Below are positions 32,592 through 41,915 of a stretch of 64,000 nt of DNA, one piece after another. Position 1 is the first letter of the stretch. Every line of letters starts with the position of its first letter. The notes under the pieces were generated by a model. It did not search any database. It worked only from the letters and a program-made list of their open reading frames with translations, and was not told where the DNA came from. The DNA comes from an uncultured Clostridia bacterium. GTDB lineage: Bacteria > Bacillota > Clostridia > Lachnospirales > Lachnospiraceae. The stretch lies in NCBI GenBank assembly GCA_948472945.1, contig CAOKVX010000004.1, positions 79,982-143,981 of the forward strand, read 5' to 3'. Both the position numbers and the translations under genes were made by a program.

Positions 32592-35228
32592 TTATTTGTT
32601 TTCATTCACGTATTTGCTAAGCTTATCCTGTATTATTTTAACTATATCATCAAGTTTCTTGGAACCTTCAAAATACTTTTCGGCCTCTTCCTCTATCATT
32701 GCACTGATATCATAGTTATAAATTTTTGTTTTTGATTTTTTGATAAGGTCTTTTACAAACTGGATATCCTCCTGTGACGACGGCTTAATCTTGACCTCAA
32801 AATCATTCCATCCGTAAGTTCCGTCAACCGGGGTCACAGTTTCGCCGTTCTCGTCAACATACTCTTCCGTGGCGGTCTGCTGCTTAACAAAATCTTCAAA
32901 ATAAGTCTTTGACGCAGGTATTCCGCTCCAGTATCTATCTTTCTTTGTCACTGCAGACTTAATAAATTCCCATACAGCATCTTTATTCTCACACACTGTA
33001 GTCATTGCCAGGGTATCGTTAATAGGACTCAAATATGTTCCACACTTATCATTTGAAGGATACCCTATATACTTGATATCATTGTCAAACAACTGTCTGA
33101 ACACCTGAATATTTGTAAAATCGCTCAAATATATTGAATTTAACACTCTCTTTCCTTCTTTTATTTTTTTATAAACCTGTGTTTCACTATCCTCTTCATA
33201 TTCTTTTGCAAATTTGTTACAGAATTCAAGCGTCGTTCTAAATTCATCTGTATCAAACTTAACCTCACCTGTCTTCCAATCTATATAATTATCAAGGTTA
33301 GAGCAAACAAGGTCATAGAACACACTGCTTCTTGTACAATTATCCGAAAGTTCAGTTCCCGCAGGTTTTGAATTGTAGTATTCTATTAGTTCCTGTATTG
33401 TCCAGCCATCCTTATAATCCTTTAAGTCTGAGGCCTTTCCCGCGATCGTCCTTAACCCAAATTCTTTTACAAGATAATAAGTTTTACCGTCAACCGCAGT
33501 CGCATTTAGAACTCCGTCCACAAAGAAGTCCTTATTGACAGTGTCATCTTTCTCAAGATACGGCGTAAGGTCTTCCAAAATGCCCTTGTTTATATAGTTG
33601 TTAACATCAATTGACGACACATCAATTACGTCTGGAATATTTCCTGCAATTATATCATTTGCAAACGCCGTTTCAGGATTTTCCTGAGTTTCATAAGTAA
33701 CATATTCTATCTTATATTCACTGTTGGCTTTGTTAAACGCTATTATCTTTTCCTGAAGACTAGAATTGACATATATTGAGCTTACTTTAATAACTTTCTT
33801 TTCGGTTCCGCTCCCCTCCGATTTCATAAGTATACCTGTCTTACTGTTACCATTGCTGTCATTATACGTACAGAACAGCTTTCCGTCTCCAATCGGCATC
33901 AAATACTCTACTCCATCGCCAATAACACCGGAGTCAAGCCATTTTAAAATCATTGTCATTTCCTTTGTTTCACCGTTGTACTTGTATAATGCGGTTGAAT
34001 CCCTTAAGAAAAACGTAATATCGCCATGACCGGGCATTATATTAACAAATGTATTATCTCCGTCAAGTCCTTCCAGTTCTGCCCCGATTGTCTCCTTATC
34101 AAAGTCAAGATACGAGTACACGAGTTTGTCTTCATTATAACAGCCTATTACAATTTTTCCATTATTGTCAATGGACATACTGTCGACATAATTATCTACG
34201 GTTACTCTTCCATCAAGCGTTCCGTCTGTTTTAATCCTTGATATTGCCGTATTATTATTCTCCTGCAGTACATATGACACATAAAGATATCCGTCCGGTC
34301 CAAACATACTTTCACTAATATAAAAGTCTTCATCTGACGAATTGCTTCTATCACCTATGATGATATCTGATATTTCAGTGTTAGATATATCCTTTCCCTC
34401 TGCATCCTTTATGACAATAAAGCACTTGAATGCAGATGCGCCATCCTTTTTCATGTTTTCATCATATCTCTCCTGAAGCATTACAAGCCTGTTGTCATCA
34501 TCTATACAGTATCTGGATATCTGTACATCTTCAACTTCTGTAAAATCATATACATCCGATATTTCCTTAGTATCAAAATTATATTTGCACAATTTTTGAA
34601 TAGCTTTATAGTCCTTATACTTCTCTTCCAAATCCTCATATGTCTTTATATCAGACCCTGACGCATCGTCAGTTTTACTGTCATCAGGCTTATCCGTTGC
34701 CTCCGCGTCATCAGGCTCACTGTCGCCAAACAAATCATCTAAGTCGCCTGTCAGCTCGTCATCCGATACGTCGTCCGGATTATCGGCGTCCGGCTTATCC
34801 TTTTTTGAGCCGGTATCACTTGATGATGTATCCACGGACGTATCATTTGAGTCTTTCCCAAGAGGCATTATTCCGCTATCCTCATCACTCATCATCTCCA
34901 TCTCATCCAGCTTTTTAAGGTCATCATAGTATTCTTCCGGGTATTCCGGAAACATATAGTACATATAATACAATTCATCGTCTTTGAGGAAATAATTTGA
35001 AGTAATGATGTCCTGATTTTCTGTTCCCTGATGTATTGCCGTTTCTTCAAATGTATATATTCCCGTTTCAAGATTAATATTACCCGAGGTATTATCCGCA
35101 CTGCCTGTATTGTCTATAGGATTGCCGGCTTCCTTTTCTTCTTTTCCTCCCCCGCACGCAGTCGTACAAATTACACACAACGCAGTTACCGCCGCTATAA
35201 ACTTATGTTTTAAATATTTTTTTAACAT
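32592..35228 (-). CDS. Large extracellular solute-binding lipoprotein with propeller-like N-terminal region
   Basis: The 878-residue lipoprotein begins with a signal sequence and lipobox (ICTTACGGG). Residues of about 75-200 are a low-complexity acidic Ser/Asp-rich stretch (DDVSDDELTGDLDDLFGDSE). Residues of about 200-440 form repeated strands like a beta-propeller or NHL-type domain (DGYLYVSYVLQENNNTAIS and GKIVIGCYNEDKLVYSYLDF). The C-terminal 440 residues are a family 1 binding-protein fold, starting at ILMKSEGSGTEKKVIKVSSI and containing AFNKANSEYKIEYVTYE. Normal sugar-binding proteins are about 430 residues. I choose the ATG at 35228; the frame extends to 35288 but this start follows a ribosome site (GAAAGGAAGGG). 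It is the first gene of the importer operon. The extra domain is unusual and its role is inferred. Confidence 0.85.
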   Translation of the reverse strand: MLKKYLKHKFIAAVTALCVICTTACGGGKEEKEAGNPIDNTGSADNTSGNINLETGIYTFEETAIHQGTENQDIITSNYFLKDDELYYMYYMFPEYPEEYYDDLKKLDEMEMMSDEDSGIMPLGKDSNDTSVDTSSSDTGSKKDKPDADNPDDVSDDELTGDLDDLFGDSEPDDAEATDKPDDSKTDDASGSDIKTYEDLEEKYKDYKAIQKLCKYNFDTKEISDVYDFTEVEDVQISRYCIDDDNRLVMLQERYDENMKKDGASAFKCFIVIKDAEGKDISNTEISDIIIGDRSNSSDEDFYISESMFGPDGYLYVSYVLQENNNTAISRIKTDGTLDGRVTVDNYVDSMSIDNNGKIVIGCYNEDKLVYSYLDFDKETIGAELEGLDGDNTFVNIMPGHGDITFFLRDSTALYKYNGETKEMTMILKWLDSGVIGDGVEYLMPIGDGKLFCTYNDSNGNSKTGILMKSEGSGTEKKVIKVSSIYVNSSLQEKIIAFNKANSEYKIEYVTYETQENPETAFANDIIAGNIPDVIDVSSIDVNNYINKGILEDLTPYLEKDDTVNKDFFVDGVLNATAVDGKTYYLVKEFGLRTIAGKASDLKDYKDGWTIQELIEYYNSKPAGTELSDNCTRSSVFYDLVCSNLDNYIDWKTGEVKFDTDEFRTTLEFCNKFAKEYEEDSETQVYKKIKEGKRVLNSIYLSDFTNIQVFRQLFDNDIKYIGYPSNDKCGTYLSPINDTLAMTTVCENKDAVWEFIKSAVTKKDRYWSGIPASKTYFEDFVKQQTATEEYVDENGETVTPVDGTYGWNDFEVKIKPSSQEDIQFVKDLIKKSKTKIYNYDISAMIEEEAEKYFEGSKKLDDIVKIIQDKLSKYVNENK

Positions 35229-35604
35229 AAAACCCTTCCTTTCTTTTTTGGATGCAGTTTGGCAAACAACGGTTCGACCGCCAAACAACGAAAACTATAC
35301 ATAATATTTATTACAGTTTATATATTTTTTTATTTCAAATATATTAAGATAAATATAATAATGCTTAATATATTATTACCCTGCAAAAATATATTCGTAC
35401 AAATAATCATAATCTTACATTATTTTTGATTTATTTTTGACATATATTTTTGCTTTATATAACTGTTTGAGTTTATTATAATTATGTAATGTCAAATAAT
35501 TGTTAATTTACAATATTCTGATAGCCCTAAATTACTTTATTTAAAAACAAAATATCATTGCATATTTTTTGAAATACTTATAAAATTATTATGAGGTGAT
35601 TTTA
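35229..35604. promoter_or_regulatory. Divergent AT-rich promoter region
   Basis: The 376 bases between the divergent importer operon and the AraC regulator are very AT-rich and contain no open frame of note. TTGACA at 35437-35442 is a possible -35 box for the regulator, with TATAAC 15 bases later, which is short. Direct regulator binding sites cannot be singled out by eye. Confidence 0.4.
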
Positions 35605-36372
35605 TTGTTTAATATTATAAGCGTAGATGTCAAAAGCAGGCATGGCGGCGACTTCATATATGACTTCAGCAATGGATTTGATACATGGCTTTTTCTTCTC
35701 ATACATACAAAAAGCGTGTTTAGAATAGACGGGGAAGACCGCGTGTTTCCGCCGGACAGCCTTGTCCTTTTCAAACCTGAAATGCCAATATACTACAGAG
35801 CATGCGAGGACTTATATAGCGATGACTGGCTTCACTTTTGCTGCACCGAGAATGACATAAACGAACCTCTGGTTCCTCTTGGCATACCGATACATACACC
35901 TCTTCCCGAGCAGTGCCGGGAATTGTTTCATCTTCTCACAGTTGAGAATTATCTTGACAACGAGTACAAAAACCATACAATAAACGCTTTAATCAACGCA
36001 CTTATCCACAAACTTATAGAGGCGTATCATCTGAGCGCGACATCACAGAAACACTCCGACCTAATGGAGCTCAGGAAAGAGATATACAAATATCCCGGGG
36101 AAAAATGGACGCTTGCATCTATGGCCGCCAAAGTTTTCTTATCTGAGAGTCACCTGCAGTCAATGTATAAGAAAACATTTAACGTCTCCTGCATTACCGA
36201 CGTTATCAATGCCCGAATTCAGCTTGCAAAATCACTGTTAAGCTATACGGACTACACAATCTCATATATATCGACAAGCTGCGGCTACAACTCGTCACAG
36301 CATTTTTTCAGACAATTTAACAAGGTTGTGGGGTGCTCGCCGAACGCATACCGCAAATCCCTTAGGGCGTGA
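35605..36372 (+). CDS. AraC-family transcriptional regulator
   Basis: The protein of about 255 residues has a small N-terminal sensor region (FDTWLFLLIHTKSVFRID, DRVFPPDSLVLFKPEMPI, DDWLHFCC) and a C-terminal AraC DNA-binding domain with two helix-turn-helix motifs (WTLASMAAKVFLSESHLQSM and YTISYISTSCGYNSSQHFFR) ending in GCSPNAYRK. I place the start at a TTG at 35605 behind GAGGTG; a GTG at 35596 has no ribosome site. It is divergent from the sugar importer operon and is its likely regulator. The inducer is unknown. Confidence 0.9.
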   Translation: MFNIISVDVKSRHGGDFIYDFSNGFDTWLFLLIHTKSVFRIDGEDRVFPPDSLVLFKPEMPIYYRACEDLYSDDWLHFCCTENDINEPLVPLGIPIHTPLPEQCRELFHLLTVENYLDNEYKNHTINALINALIHKLIEAYHLSATSQKHSDLMELRKEIYKYPGEKWTLASMAAKVFLSESHLQSMYKKTFNVSCITDVINARIQLAKSLLSYTDYTISYISTSCGYNSSQHFFRQFNKVVGCSPNAYRKSLRA

Positions 36373-36398
36373 CTATATAATAATTTATGAACATAAAT

Positions 36399-36434
36399 AA
36401 AAAACCCTGTTCAGACTCAATACCTGAACAGGGT
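36399..36434 (-). terminator. Terminator hairpin between convergent genes
   Basis: An 11-bp stem (ACCCTGTTCAG at 36404-36414 and CTGAACAGGGT at 36424-36434) is followed on the minus strand by TTTTTT. On the plus strand the run is weaker, so it mainly ends transcription coming from the S8 peptidase side. Confidence 0.75.
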
Positions 36435-36478
36435 ACATAAAAAGAAAAGAAATGCGAAGAAAATAATTCTTAAGCGAG

Positions 36479-36554
36479 TTGAATCATCTTCCTGTAGGAA
36501 GTTTTTAAGGCTTTCTACATATAGTAGTCTATAACATGAAACCTTAAAATTCAA
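36479..36554. ncRNA. Possible structured RNA or 3' UTR element
   Basis: A closing stem TTGAAT/ATTCAA (36479-36484, 36549-36554) encloses CTTCC/GGAAG (36488-36492, 36497-36501) and a 12-bp stem TTTTAAGGCTTTC/GAAACCTTAAAA (36503-36515, 36538-36549). It lies between the S8 gene end and the terminator. No known RNA family is recognised and it may be a 3' UTR. Confidence 0.3.
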
Positions 36555-36596
36555 TCACATATCATCCAATCGCAATAACATATCTGATGATTGGTT

Positions 36597-38315
36597 CTAT
36601 TCACTTATCTCGACAAAAGTATTGTAGATATTGACCCTCCCCCATCCCCAGCTTCTGTTAGGTACATTTAGCCCTTCCGTGTCGGCGCCGCGCACAAGGT
36701 ACTGTCTTGCGGCCACACTGTTAGTAGGACTCAGAGGGTTGCTCCATTCAGCAAACAGCGCAAGTATTCCCCCTCCGACTGCTGAAGCAAGACTTGTTCC
36801 GGTACGAAACTCATACCGTGTCCTTCCTTCAGGTCCGGGAACAATCGTAAATATTTCCTCACCCGGCGCGGTAAGGTCGGGCTTAATTCTTCCGTTCCTC
36901 GTATAGCCGCGGCTTGAATTTACATATATCCTGCTGCCGTCAACTGAACTGGCCCCAAATGTAATAATATTCTGCGTGTTTCCCGGCTCACATATAGTTA
37001 TATCGGGGTCCGCCTCTATAAAGGAAATGTCTGTCGACAAAAAATCCTGCATTGGAAGCCACATGTCATACCTGCCCGGACTGTCGCTGTCCTGAATTAC
37101 CCTAATCGTCCAAATACCGGGCGCCGGGTCAATTATCCTTATATGAACAAGCTGGTCGCCCGTACTTTTTTCGACTATCTCCGAAAAAACCTCGGCCCTG
37201 CTGGCAGAAAGCCTGAAATCAAATTGTCGGACCTGCGAGGAACGCGCGTCTGCAATCCCTGAAAACTCACCTATCGGAGGTTTTATTCTAACGGAAAAAA
37301 AAGAGGCCGCATCCGCCCATAATTCTGCCGTAAACCCTTTATTACTTCTTGTCGTTCCATCCTGTTTAACAAGTATTTCAACATCCTGAGAAGTTCCCTT
37401 AGTCAATGTAGTTCCCCTGAAATGATGTTGAAGTCCGGTCTCATTTCCTGCCGCCGTACACACATATATGCCGGAAAGTGTCGCAATGGAATTGAGATAT
37501 TCAGCAAACGGGCCCGTTCCGTTATGGTCTCCCTGATTAGTGCCAATTCCAAGACATATTACCAGAGGTCTCCTTAATCTCTTTGCGACATCAATCAAGT
37601 ATCTAACGCCGAGCATTACATCACTTTCCATAAAAGCAACGGCCGAATCCTTTATCTCAAAATAATCTCTAAAAAACTGCTTTGCCTGCTTTAATTTTAC
37701 AACAACCAACTCGGCAAGCGGCGCTATACCCGAAAAATCCTCCTCCGGATTGGCGTTTCCAACCGCCACTGCCGCCATTGAGGTTCCGTGTCCGTTTTCG
37801 TCAATTAATTTGTCAATATAACTGTACTCGGCATTACCCCTCAGAGCTTCGTTTATATCTGCCGCCGTATAGCGCGTGCCATACGCCAGCCCGGACGGGG
37901 GAGCTCCGTTTCGGTCTTCCTGATTCCAAGCCTCGACAATCTTTGTCGTCCCATCCTGCCATACAAATGCGTCACTCCGATAATCAATTCCACAATCCAA
38001 CATCCCGTACAAAACATTCTGTCCATATAGGTTAATAAACGGCTGCCGTCTGAGCTTTAACACACCCGTCTCCTCAAGCGCCTGAGTGTCAAGAAGCCCA
38101 TAACATTTTGGAATACTCCGATATCCTACGCTTGAAAGCAGGAGGTCAAAAGTACGTAACGATGTATATCCGACAATATAGTTGTTGCTGACAACCTGTA
38201 TACATCCGGAGTAACAGTCCTCTTCACAATTTTCTATTATCCTGTAATCAAGTATTATATCTATATGATCCTCTGAGTATATGACATTTTCGCAGTTTGA
38301 CACTGTATTTTCCAT
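36597..38315 (-). CDS. S8 family serine peptidase, Csp-like subtilase
   Basis: The 572-residue protein has the complete subtilisin triad: D107 in YGMLDCGIDY, H176 in ENGHGTSMAAVAVG and S508 in RTGTSLASAVGGG, and the oxyanion asparagine region (TAAGNETG). It lacks a signal peptide and begins with a short pro-domain-like region. The insertion between the catalytic His and Ser (about residues 300-440) holds a beta-rich jelly-roll domain, as in the Csp spore-germination proteases CspA/B/C of clostridia. Related proteases activate the cortex lytic enzyme SleC. It is monocistronic and convergent to the AraC regulator. A role in spore germination is inferred from similarity; the organism's ability to sporulate is not shown. 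Confidence 0.85.
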   Translation of the reverse strand: MENTVSNCENVIYSEDHIDIILDYRIIENCEEDCYSGCIQVVSNNYIVGYTSLRTFDLLLSSVGYRSIPKCYGLLDTQALEETGVLKLRRQPFINLYGQNVLYGMLDCGIDYRSDAFVWQDGTTKIVEAWNQEDRNGAPPSGLAYGTRYTAADINEALRGNAEYSYIDKLIDENGHGTSMAAVAVGNANPEEDFSGIAPLAELVVVKLKQAKQFFRDYFEIKDSAVAFMESDVMLGVRYLIDVAKRLRRPLVICLGIGTNQGDHNGTGPFAEYLNSIATLSGIYVCTAAGNETGLQHHFRGTTLTKGTSQDVEILVKQDGTTRSNKGFTAELWADAASFFSVRIKPPIGEFSGIADARSSQVRQFDFRLSASRAEVFSEIVEKSTGDQLVHIRIIDPAPGIWTIRVIQDSDSPGRYDMWLPMQDFLSTDISFIEADPDITICEPGNTQNIITFGASSVDGSRIYVNSSRGYTRNGRIKPDLTAPGEEIFTIVPGPEGRTRYEFRTGTSLASAVGGGILALFAEWSNPLSPTNSVAARQYLVRGADTEGLNVPNRSWGWGRVNIYNTFVEISE

Positions 38316-38395
38316 ATTATTCCCATATATAAATATACTTGATATTTAGTATACGCATCATTTGTATTTCTGTTAACGCCGTTAGATGTTTCCTG

Positions 38396-39874
38396 TCAGC
38401 AATTACCCCTTAATTCTATATTCGGGCCGCCTTTTCCCTCAATATATTCTCTGGTAATAGTTACGCGTCCTATCATCTCATCCTTTGGAATTTCGTACAT
38501 GATATCTAACATATATTCCTCAAGAATTGCCCTAAGAGCCCTTGCACCGATTTTTTTCTCAACGGCTTTCTGTGCGATAAGATTCAGAGCGTCATCCTGA
38601 AAGCCAAGTTCTACCTCATCCAGTCTAAGCAGTTTTTTATACTGTTTTATTATTGCGTTTTTAGGCTCTACAAGAACCCTTACAAGCATCTCCTCTGTGA
38701 GCGCACCGAGTGAACATATTATAGGAAGCCTTCCCAAAAATTCAGGTATCATGCCATATTCCCTTATATCCTCAGTCGTAACTTTCTCAAGAATATCTTT
38801 ATCCTCATCAGGCTTAACGCCTATCTTTGCACCGAATCCAATCGATCCTGTCGATTTTATCCTCTTTGCAATTATTTTTGTTATATCCGGAAAAGCCCCT
38901 CCGCATATAAATAAAATATTTGAAGTGTTGACTGTGCAAAGCGGAACCATTGCATTCTTACTGCTGGCTCCTACAGGTACTTCGACATCACCGCCTTCAA
39001 GCAGCTTTAACAGTCCCTGCTGAACGGACTCTCCGCTTACGTCTCTCGAGTGGGCATTTTTTTTCTTAGCAATTTTATCAATCTCATCTATGAATACTAT
39101 TCCGTGCTCAGCCTTTTCCACATCATTTTCAGCGGCGGCAAGAAGCTTTGATATTACACTCTCAACGTCGTCTCCTATATATCCGGCCTCGGTTAACGCT
39201 GTAGCGTCCGTAATCGCAAGCGGTACCTGCAGCATATCGGCAAGAGTTTTTACCATGTGGGTCTTGCCGCTTCCCGTAGGCCCCAGCATTAGTATGTTTG
39301 ATTTTTCTATTTTAACTCCGTCCTCGTCGCTGTTTGAAAGGACCCTCTTGTAATGATTATATACGGCAACCGAAAGAACCTTTTTTGCTTTCTCCTGCCC
39401 TACTACATACTCGTCAAGCCCTGCCTTTATAATGTGGGGAGCGGGCAGTGTCTTCATTGTAAGCTCAGGAACCTCTTTCTTTTTACTGTCTTCAGCCTTT
39501 TCCTCCTTAGGTTTCTCTTTTTTCTTAATGGTCTGTTTGTTCCTGTACATATTCTGAATATTTTCCATGTTGGGAATATCCATAAACAGATTCATTCCAC
39601 TGCTGTTAATATGGTTAAAAGTATTCTGCATGCAATCTGTACATATATTAATATTGCTCGGCAGCTTTATTATCTTTCCGGCCTTGCTTTCAGGCCTGTG
39701 GCAGAGATAACAGATATCCTCATATTTTACATTTCTACCGCCGTCAACCTTACCGCTTTCTTTATTATCCGTAACGTCATTATCTTTTTTATCAATATCA
39801 CTTTTCTTATCTGAATCATCTTTTTTATCAATTACATCTATATCATTTTTATCATTATCTTTGTCTTTGTCCAT
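38396..39874 (-). CDS. clpX: ClpX-type AAA+ unfoldase with long N-terminal extension
   Basis: The 492-residue protein is a ClpX family unfoldase that feeds proteins to ClpP. It has the zinc domain with C55, C58, C78 and C81, Walker A (GPTGSGKTHM, near 198-207), Walker B (VFIDEIDKIA, near 260-269), a pore loop GYIG (usually GYVG), and an IGF loop (345-347) that binds ClpP. The C-terminal sensor 2 region reads GARALRAILEEYML. The first 50 residues are a repetitive Asp/Lys-rich extension (DKDKDNDKN and KKDDSDKKSDIDKK) not found in standard ClpX, which is about 420 residues. No clpP or tig gene is adjacent. It may be a second ClpX or the only one of this organism. Confidence 0.88.
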   Translation of the reverse strand: MDKDKDNDKNDIDVIDKKDDSDKKSDIDKKDNDVTDNKESGKVDGGRNVKYEDICYLCHRPESKAGKIIKLPSNINICTDCMQNTFNHINSSGMNLFMDIPNMENIQNMYRNKQTIKKKEKPKEEKAEDSKKKEVPELTMKTLPAPHIIKAGLDEYVVGQEKAKKVLSVAVYNHYKRVLSNSDEDGVKIEKSNILMLGPTGSGKTHMVKTLADMLQVPLAITDATALTEAGYIGDDVESVISKLLAAAENDVEKAEHGIVFIDEIDKIAKKKNAHSRDVSGESVQQGLLKLLEGGDVEVPVGASSKNAMVPLCTVNTSNILFICGGAFPDITKIIAKRIKSTGSIGFGAKIGVKPDEDKDILEKVTTEDIREYGMIPEFLGRLPIICSLGALTEEMLVRVLVEPKNAIIKQYKKLLRLDEVELGFQDDALNLIAQKAVEKKIGARALRAILEEYMLDIMYEIPKDEMIGRVTITREYIEGKGGPNIELRGNC

Positions 39875-39983
39875 TAAAATGCCTCCCGCACTATAGAAAA
39901 TATCATAATTATTTTTGCATACCTGTTATTATACATAATATTAGCTTCAATGACAAGACAGATATAATTAAAAACCGTACGCG

Positions 39984-40018
39984 AAAAACAGGCTGCCGCA
40001 AGGGACATGCCTGTTTTT
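39984..40018 (-). terminator. Intrinsic terminator after the HtrA gene
   Basis: A 10-bp stem AAAAACAGGC/GCCTGTTTTT (39984-39993 and 40009-40018) with a 15-base loop lies 34 bases past the HtrA stop codon. The strand after the stem on the minus side carries TTTTT. Confidence 0.8.
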
Positions 40019-40051
40019 CTATATATTTAAATGAAAGAGGGGGGACAAATT

Positions 40052-41722
40052 TTACCATGAAAACATTCCGTCAAACCAGTCGTCCATATCATCTCTGTCG
40101 TCGTAGTCTCCCTGTCCGTTATCGCCCTGTGCATCATCACTATCGCCGCTGCCGTCTTTCCCGCCGCCGGCGTTGTTCAAATCTATGCCTGCTTCTTCCG
40201 CAGTTCCAAGGGTTGCAGTTATATCAATCTTTTCATAACCGCTGCCGGAAGCCTGCTGCCTGTAAACAACAATGTTAACTTCTGTTCCGGAGCGGTAGCT
40301 GTTAATCTTATCAGAAGCGGCCGATTTTGAATTAACCTCAACCGAGTTTATCTCAGTTATAATATCGCCCTCTTTGATTCCCGCTTTCTCTGCCGGTCCT
40401 CCCGCTGATACGCTGTCTACATATACTCCGTCCGGCACATTGTACATCTGAACGGCCTCTTTTGAGACATCCCTAAGGGATATTCCGAGATAGCCTCTCT
40501 CGTCATCCGTGAGGGTCTCCCTGTTCATAAGCTCGTTAATAATAGGTATTGCCGATGAAATTGGAATTGCGTAACACATTCCCTCAACCTGCGTATCGCT
40601 AATTTTGGCGCTGTTAATACCAACAACATTACCGTTGATGTCTACAAGCGGACCGCCGCTGTTACCGCCGTTAATGGCTGCGTCAGTCTGAAGGAAATTC
40701 ATAGTCTTTGTTCCTCCGTTGGCGTTATCACTCATATCAAGTTCCCTGTCTTTTGCGCTTATATATCCGACAGTAACTGACTGACCCATTCCCTGTGCGT
40801 TTCCTATTGCAATTGCAATCTGTCCGACCTTGACCTCATCGGAATCGCCAAGCATCGCAACCTTAATCGCATCTCTTGTCTCGCTTTTCAAATCTGCTTT
40901 TTTAACAGCCACAACAGCAAGGTCAGCCTGTGCGTCCGTTCCCTTTACAACCACCTGTGCCGTTGACTCATCGCAGAATGTAACCTGAATGGCTGTCGCA
41001 TTTTCAACAACATGGTTGTTGGTTGCGAGCAATAGTTCTTCGTCATTCTCTCCAACAATAAAGCCCGTACCTGCCGAAGATATCTCCTGCTCGTAACGCT
41101 GTCCGAATATCGAATAGCCCTGTACCGAAGCGGTACTTGTAATCGAAACTACACATGGCATAACGCCTTCAACAATTCCGGAGACATCTGTAACGACTCC
41201 TGAACTTGCCCCTGCCTTGGTAACCGATACCGGCGCTGTAGTTGCAGACGGTGACTCCGTATTTTTATCGGAACGGTCTGACTCATCCTGATTCTCCCAT
41301 GCAAGCTGGCCCGAATCCGGATTGTATCTGTCAAGGTAGCTAATAACTCCTTTTACTCCCATACCCCCGATTGCAAATACTCCAAGCGAGGCCGCAACGC
41401 ATGCCGCAACGACAATTTTTTTCTTTCCTGAATTATTTTTTTTCGGCGACTGATTAAAATTGTTAAATCCGTTATTGCCGTTCATGCCGTTAAATCCTCC
41501 GGCATTATTCTGTCCATAGCCCTGATTCGCATTATAGCCGCCGTCTGTCTGTCCGTAATCCTGTTCGTTTCTCTGGCTGCCATCACCCGGCTGCCCGTAA
41601 TATCCTCCGCCTGTATTATTGTTGCTCTGTTCTGAACCCTGATTTGTGTTCTGTTCAACATTCTGCGCATTGTTTTCTTCATCTACATTATTATCATTAT
41701 TTCCGTATCGTTCATCCTGCAT
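40052..41722 (-). CDS. HtrA-like trypsin-fold serine protease with PDZ domain
   Basis: The 556-residue membrane-anchored protease degrades or checks misfolded proteins outside the membrane. It has a cytoplasmic Asn/Gly/Gln-rich N-terminus (about 1-95), one membrane segment (102-122, IVVAACVAASLGVFAIGGMG), a Ser/Thr/Pro linker, a trypsin-like domain with H237 (ATNNHVVENA), D267 (ADLAVVAV) and S355 (NGGNSGGPLVD), and a PDZ domain with YLGISLRDVSKEAVQMY and GIKEGDIITEINSVEV. The C-terminus is acidic and Gly/Asp-rich (DDRDDMDDWFDGMFSW). The cytoplasmic low-complexity N-terminus is common in Gram-positive HtrA. The ATG follows GGAGAG. It is monocistronic with a terminator after the stop. Confidence 0.94.
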   Translation of the reverse strand: MQDERYGNNDNNVDEENNAQNVEQNTNQGSEQSNNNTGGGYYGQPGDGSQRNEQDYGQTDGGYNANQGYGQNNAGGFNGMNGNNGFNNFNQSPKKNNSGKKKIVVAACVAASLGVFAIGGMGVKGVISYLDRYNPDSGQLAWENQDESDRSDKNTESPSATTAPVSVTKAGASSGVVTDVSGIVEGVMPCVVSITSTASVQGYSIFGQRYEQEISSAGTGFIVGENDEELLLATNNHVVENATAIQVTFCDESTAQVVVKGTDAQADLAVVAVKKADLKSETRDAIKVAMLGDSDEVKVGQIAIAIGNAQGMGQSVTVGYISAKDRELDMSDNANGGTKTMNFLQTDAAINGGNSGGPLVDINGNVVGINSAKISDTQVEGMCYAIPISSAIPIINELMNRETLTDDERGYLGISLRDVSKEAVQMYNVPDGVYVDSVSAGGPAEKAGIKEGDIITEINSVEVNSKSAASDKINSYRSGTEVNIVVYRQQASGSGYEKIDITATLGTAEEAGIDLNNAGGGKDGSGDSDDAQGDNGQGDYDDRDDMDDWFDGMFSW

Positions 41723-41915
41723 TTCTCATCTCTCCTTGTTATATAATTATTTAATAATTTTTATATTTGTTTTACTATCATGTGCTTCATTATAGTTATA
41801 ATTTGTGTATGTTCTGTGAAGATAAAAAGTTTATATTGTGAATTTAAACATTTTCGGTTATCATGTAAATCTAAGGGAATAATTGTTATATAATACATTG
41901 AAAGGATGAATCCAT

